Shown in pieces: positions 5,577 through 6,034 of a stretch of 6,034 nucleotides of DNA. This DNA comes from CAIOSQ01 sp044359885 (GTDB taxonomy: Bacteria; Pseudomonadota; Alphaproteobacteria; CACIAM-22H2). The stretch's first letter is position 1. The number at the start of each line of letters is the position of its first letter. The stretch covers positions 1 to 6,034 of the forward strand of contig JBIKLI010000276.1 in assembly GCA_044359885.1 (NCBI GenBank). The letters are read 5' to 3'. The notes below the pieces were generated by a model. That model made no database searches, was not told the DNA's origin, and was given only the letters and a program-made list of their open reading frames with translations. Made by a program: the position numbers and the translations under genes.

Positions 5577-6034
5577 TCACGACAGGCCCTTGCGGCCCAT
5601 CTCGAGGAATTTCTCGCGCCGCCGCGTGCGCAGGACGTCGCCGCCGAGCGGCGACAGCTCGCGCAGCTGCGCCGAGATGGCCTTGCCGACCGCCGCGATG
5701 GTCGCCGCCCGCTCGCGATGCGCGGCACCCAGCGGTTCGGGGATGATCTCGTCGATCACGCCCAGCTTGTAGAGGTCCTGGGCGGTCAGCTTCAGCGCCT
5801 CGGCCGCGTCGGGCGCGTTGTCGCGCGTGCGCCAGAGGATCGAGGCGCATCCCTCCGGGCTGATGACCGAATAGATCGCGTATTCCAGCATCAGCACCCG
5901 GTTGGCGGCACCGATCGCCACGGCGCCGCCCGACCCACCCTCGCCGATGACCACGGCGACGAAGGGGACCTTGATGGAGAGGCATGTCTCGATCGCGCGG
6001 GCGATGGCCTCGGCCTGGCCGCGTGCCTCGGCAT
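5577..6034 (-). CDS. accA: Acetyl-CoA carboxylase carboxyltransferase subunit alpha, C-terminal half (cut by right edge)
   Basis: The last 151 residues are present, about half of the usual 315-320. AEARGQAEAIARAI, VVIGEGGSGGAVAIGAANRV, AIYSVISPEGCASILW, LTAQDLYKLGVIDEIIPEPL and GAAHR are near-identical to known AccA. GEGGSGGA and the SPEGCASILW segment belong to the crotonase-fold carboxyltransferase active site that, with AccD, moves CO2 from carboxybiotin to acetyl-CoA to make malonyl-CoA, the first committed step of fatty-acid synthesis. The C-terminal tail (RTRRREKFLEMGRKGLS) is complete. The stop TGA (5577-5579) is followed at once by meaB, so the two genes are very probably co-transcribed. 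Confidence 0.97.
   Translation of the reverse strand, partial: AEARGQAEAIARAIETCLSIKVPFVAVVIGEGGSGGAVAIGAANRVLMLEYAIYSVISPEGCASILWRTRDNAPDAAEALKLTAQDLYKLGVIDEIIPEPLGAAHRERAATIAAVGKAISAQLRELSPLGGDVLRTRRREKFLEMGRKGLS

Noticed and set aside
4582..5772. Plus-strand open frame (396 codons) opposite meaB and accA
   Set aside because: It mirrors conserved genes on the other strand and its composition is a low-complexity shadow with no domain.
5575..5985. N-terminal extension of the meaB frame over accA
   Set aside because: The bases encode conserved AccA in another frame. The MeaB family starts near the ATG at 5574 or the GTG at 5580.
1..6034. CRISPR array, transposon ends, tRNA or other stable RNA genes
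   Set aside because: No regularly spaced direct repeats, transposase-like frames or cloverleaf-capable segments were seen on either strand.

Overview
This is a very GC-rich stretch of bacterial chromosome, and it most likely comes from an alphaproteobacterium of the Rhodospirillales type. That placement rests on the L28 and AccA sequences and on codon usage strongly biased to G or C at third positions; it is not a formal classification. All intact genes are of recognisable families. I see no insertion sequence, phage gene, CRISPR array, tRNA or rRNA.

Layout, left to right. (1) 1-715, minus: the N-terminal 238 residues of a cryptochrome/DNA photolyase family protein, cut by the left edge. (2) 778-1150, minus: a decayed gene that the other annotations would miss. 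It keeps a recognisable start and a recognisable C-terminus of a larger conserved protein, but has two in-frame stop codons, a frame change and a missing middle. (3) 1147-2277, minus: a creatinase/ectoine-hydrolase-like member of the M24 'pita-bread' family whose metal-ligand positions are mostly replaced. (4) 2293-3003, minus: a stand-alone class I glutamine amidotransferase with an intact catalytic triad. Items 4, 3 and 2 are read in that order and are tightly packed (a 13-nt gap, then an ATGA overlap), so they look like one operon whose last gene has been lost.

(5) 3004-3193 is a divergent intergenic region with an inverted repeat and a candidate minus-strand promoter. (6) 3194-4063, plus: a Tat-exported dienelactone-hydrolase-family enzyme. 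(7) 4099-4134: a near-ideal bidirectional terminator between two converging genes. (8) 4167-4472, minus: rpmB (ribosomal protein L28), with a good sigma-70-type promoter whose -35 box overlaps the stop codon of the gene upstream. (9) 4561-5574, minus: meaB, the GTPase chaperone of methylmalonyl-CoA mutase. (10) 5577-6034, minus: the C-terminal half of accA (acetyl-CoA carboxylase alpha subunit), cut by the right edge. accA and meaB are almost contiguous and probably translated from one message, which links fatty-acid precursor synthesis to propionyl/methylmalonyl-CoA handling.

I did not find a clearly new biological system. The items most worth a second look are the cryptic pseudogene at the end of the amidotransferase/M24 operon, the altered active site of the M24 protein, and the accA-meaB-rpmB arrangement.
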